Shown here piece by piece: positions 44,969 to 46,030 of a stretch of 46,030 nt of DNA (the stretch's first letter is position 1; the number at the start of each line of letters is the position of its first letter). Both the position numbers and the translations under genes were made by a program. The stretch is from Bacteroidota bacterium. GTDB lineage: Bacteria; Bacteroidota; Bacteroidia; Chitinophagales; Chitinophagaceae. The notes below the pieces were generated by a model. The model did no database searches. It was given only the letters and a program-made list of their open reading frames with translations, and was not told where the DNA came from. Location: the NCBI GenBank assembly GCA_005882315.1, contig VBAR01000009.1:1-46030 (forward strand), given 5' to 3'.

Positions 44969-45670
44969 CTATACTTTAACCCCAAAAAGATAGCCTACTA
45001 ATGCGGATAAGCCCATTGCAATCGTACCCCAAATAGTAATACGTAAAATGGCTTTTCTTATGTTTGAGCCTCCTGTTTTTGCTGAAATAGCACCTAAAAC
45101 AATTAGAAAAATAGTTGTGAAACCGTATAGCCAATATTCCATTCCTTTTATTGGGGCAAAAAGTACTACCAAAAGAGGTAATACTCCTCCAACTGTAAAT
45201 GAAGCCCCCGACGCTATTGCAGCTTGTATTGGGTTTGCTTGACTAATCTCGTTTATACCTAATTCTTCTCTAATGTGTGTTCCCAATGCATCTTTCTCTG
45301 TGAATTCAATTGCTACTTGCATTGCGGTTTCCTTTTTTAGTCCTCTCTTTTCATAGATTTGAGCTAATATTTTTAACTCTTCTTCTGGCATTTCTTTAAG
45401 TTCAATTTTTTCTCTTTCAATGTCTGCTTTCTCTGTGTCAGTTTGTGAACTTACAGAAACGTATTCACCGGCAGCCATTGATAATGCACCCGCAACAAGT
45501 CCAGCAACAGTTGCTAAAATTATAGGATCTCTTGTTGAGCTTGCCGCAGCAACACCAATTGCAAGACTTGAAATAGATATTATTCCATCATTCGCACCTA
45601 GAACAGCTGCTCTTAACCAATTGCTTCTATGTATATAATGACTGTCTAAATAGTTGTCAATTGTTATCAT
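44969..45670 (-). CDS. VIT1/CCC1-family metal transporter
   Basis: A 233-residue membrane protein of the VIT1/CCC1 (iron or manganese transporter) family, which moves Fe2+ or Mn2+ across membranes. It starts with 'HRSNWLRAAVLGANDGIIS', the family's first-helix signature. A second helix pair contains 'AGLVAGALSMAAGEYVSVSS'. A charged cytoplasmic loop of about 50 residues ('EKADIEREKIELKEMPEEEL'), rich in Glu and probably metal-binding, is followed by three C-terminal helices ('GGVLPLLVVLFAP', 'GFTTIFLIVLGAISA', 'IAMGLSALVGYLFG'). It has no ferritin-like N-terminal domain. It is a lone gene converging on the fibre operon, with no visible partner. Confidence 0.94.
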   Translation of the reverse strand: MITIDNYLDSHYIHRSNWLRAAVLGANDGIISISSLAIGVAAASSTRDPIILATVAGLVAGALSMAAGEYVSVSSQTDTEKADIEREKIELKEMPEEELKILAQIYEKRGLKKETAMQVAIEFTEKDALGTHIREELGINEISQANPIQAAIASGASFTVGGVLPLLVVLFAPIKGMEYWLYGFTTIFLIVLGAISAKTGGSNIRKAILRITIWGTIAMGLSALVGYLFGVKV

Positions 45671-46030
45671 TTTCTTTTTTTATGTTCTATGTCTAAAAAA
45701 AAGTAACTCCCAACCACCAGGGCAATCTTCTGTGCTGATATTCTGTTATTCGTCACCCGAACCGCTTTTGAGTAAAGTTAATGCAGTTGATGTTATATTT
45801 TGCCGCTTGGCTATATTCTTCAGCCAGCAGAGCAGAAAACCCCGTCCTATGTTTACAATTCAATAAATTTAGTTACAGATATAAGAACGGATTCAGAAAG
45901 AACAAAGAGCGGAATAAGACCGTAAAACCGCATTGGCTAAAAGCCATTACAACATGATAGTCCCCGCTCTTTTTCTTACCCGATGCTGAACAGTTCAACA
46001 AGCTTCACTGAAAGCCTGCATTAGGATAGA
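45671..46030. other. Intergenic end region, no convincing gene
   Basis: No reading frame here looks coding. A possible structured element lies at 45904-45972: outer arms AAAGAGCGG / CCGCTCTTT (nine base pairs) enclose a small hairpin TGGCT-AAA-AGCCA at about 45934-45946, and T residues follow on the plus strand. It could be a terminator for a gene outside the window or a small structured RNA. On the minus strand the last bases read as a short open frame that ends in a stop after 'MQAFSEAC', possibly the tail of a gene beyond the window. Confidence 0.4.

Noticed and set aside
45904..45972. Possible tRNA at the right edge
   Set aside because: There is no T-loop GGTTCRA motif, no acceptor stem of the right length and no anticodon arm.

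Overview
This AT-rich window comes from a member of the Bacteroidota, most likely a Chitinophagaceae-like soil or water bacterium. The evidence is the set of protein families (TonB-dependent receptor, LytS/LytTR two-component pairs, an S8 protease with a type IX secretion sorting domain, many 'SC-K/Q/R-K' lipoproteins), the SucA and MnmA sequences, and promoters of the TTTG-N20-TAnnTTTG type used by this phylum. No virus, plasmid or CRISPR array is visible.

Layout. 1-700: 3' end of a 23S rRNA gene, 5S rRNA and a terminator. 744-7197 (minus): a five-gene run of exported proteins, namely a vanadium haloperoxidase-like lipoprotein, two small lipoproteins and two large PKD-Kelch lipoproteins. 7448-9294 (plus): a LytS-type kinase and LytTR regulator, divergent from that run. 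9298-12570 (minus): a TonB-dependent receptor. 12681-16142 (minus): a second LytTR regulator with a TPR histidine kinase. 16415-22136: a membrane protein, an ApbE-like flavinyltransferase, and two Gfo/Idh/MocA oxidoreductases around a tandem DUF1080 (3-keto-disaccharide hydrolase-type) protein, which together look like a periplasmic sugar-oxidation unit. 22223-26991: a DUF418 membrane protein, a HAD phosphatase fused to a HerA-like ATPase, and an M14 metallopeptidase. 27121-33771: housekeeping genes rpsT, sucA-sucB, a lipoprotein and an RsmB/NOP rRNA methyltransferase. 33766-37938 (minus): T9SS subtilase, lipoprotein, mnmA. 38074-44672 (plus): a surface-fibre locus with a membrane-tethered TPR/HTH regulator, a repeat-bearing upstream region, a very repetitive YadA-head-like protein ending in a Peptidase_S74 chaperone and broken by a frameshift, and a stand-alone LytTR protein. 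44969-45670 (minus): a VIT1/CCC1-type transporter. The last 360 bases hold no convincing gene.

The observations most worth a second look are: the split head-repeat/S74 surface protein, its 51-bp repeat with a higher-order 'GDSAL' period, and the 22-23 bp direct repeats upstream; the HAD-ATPase fusion; the haloperoxidase/PKD-Kelch lipoprotein operon beside its own LytTR pair; and the ApbE/Gfo/DUF1080 cluster. All calls come from reading the sequence; no database search was run.
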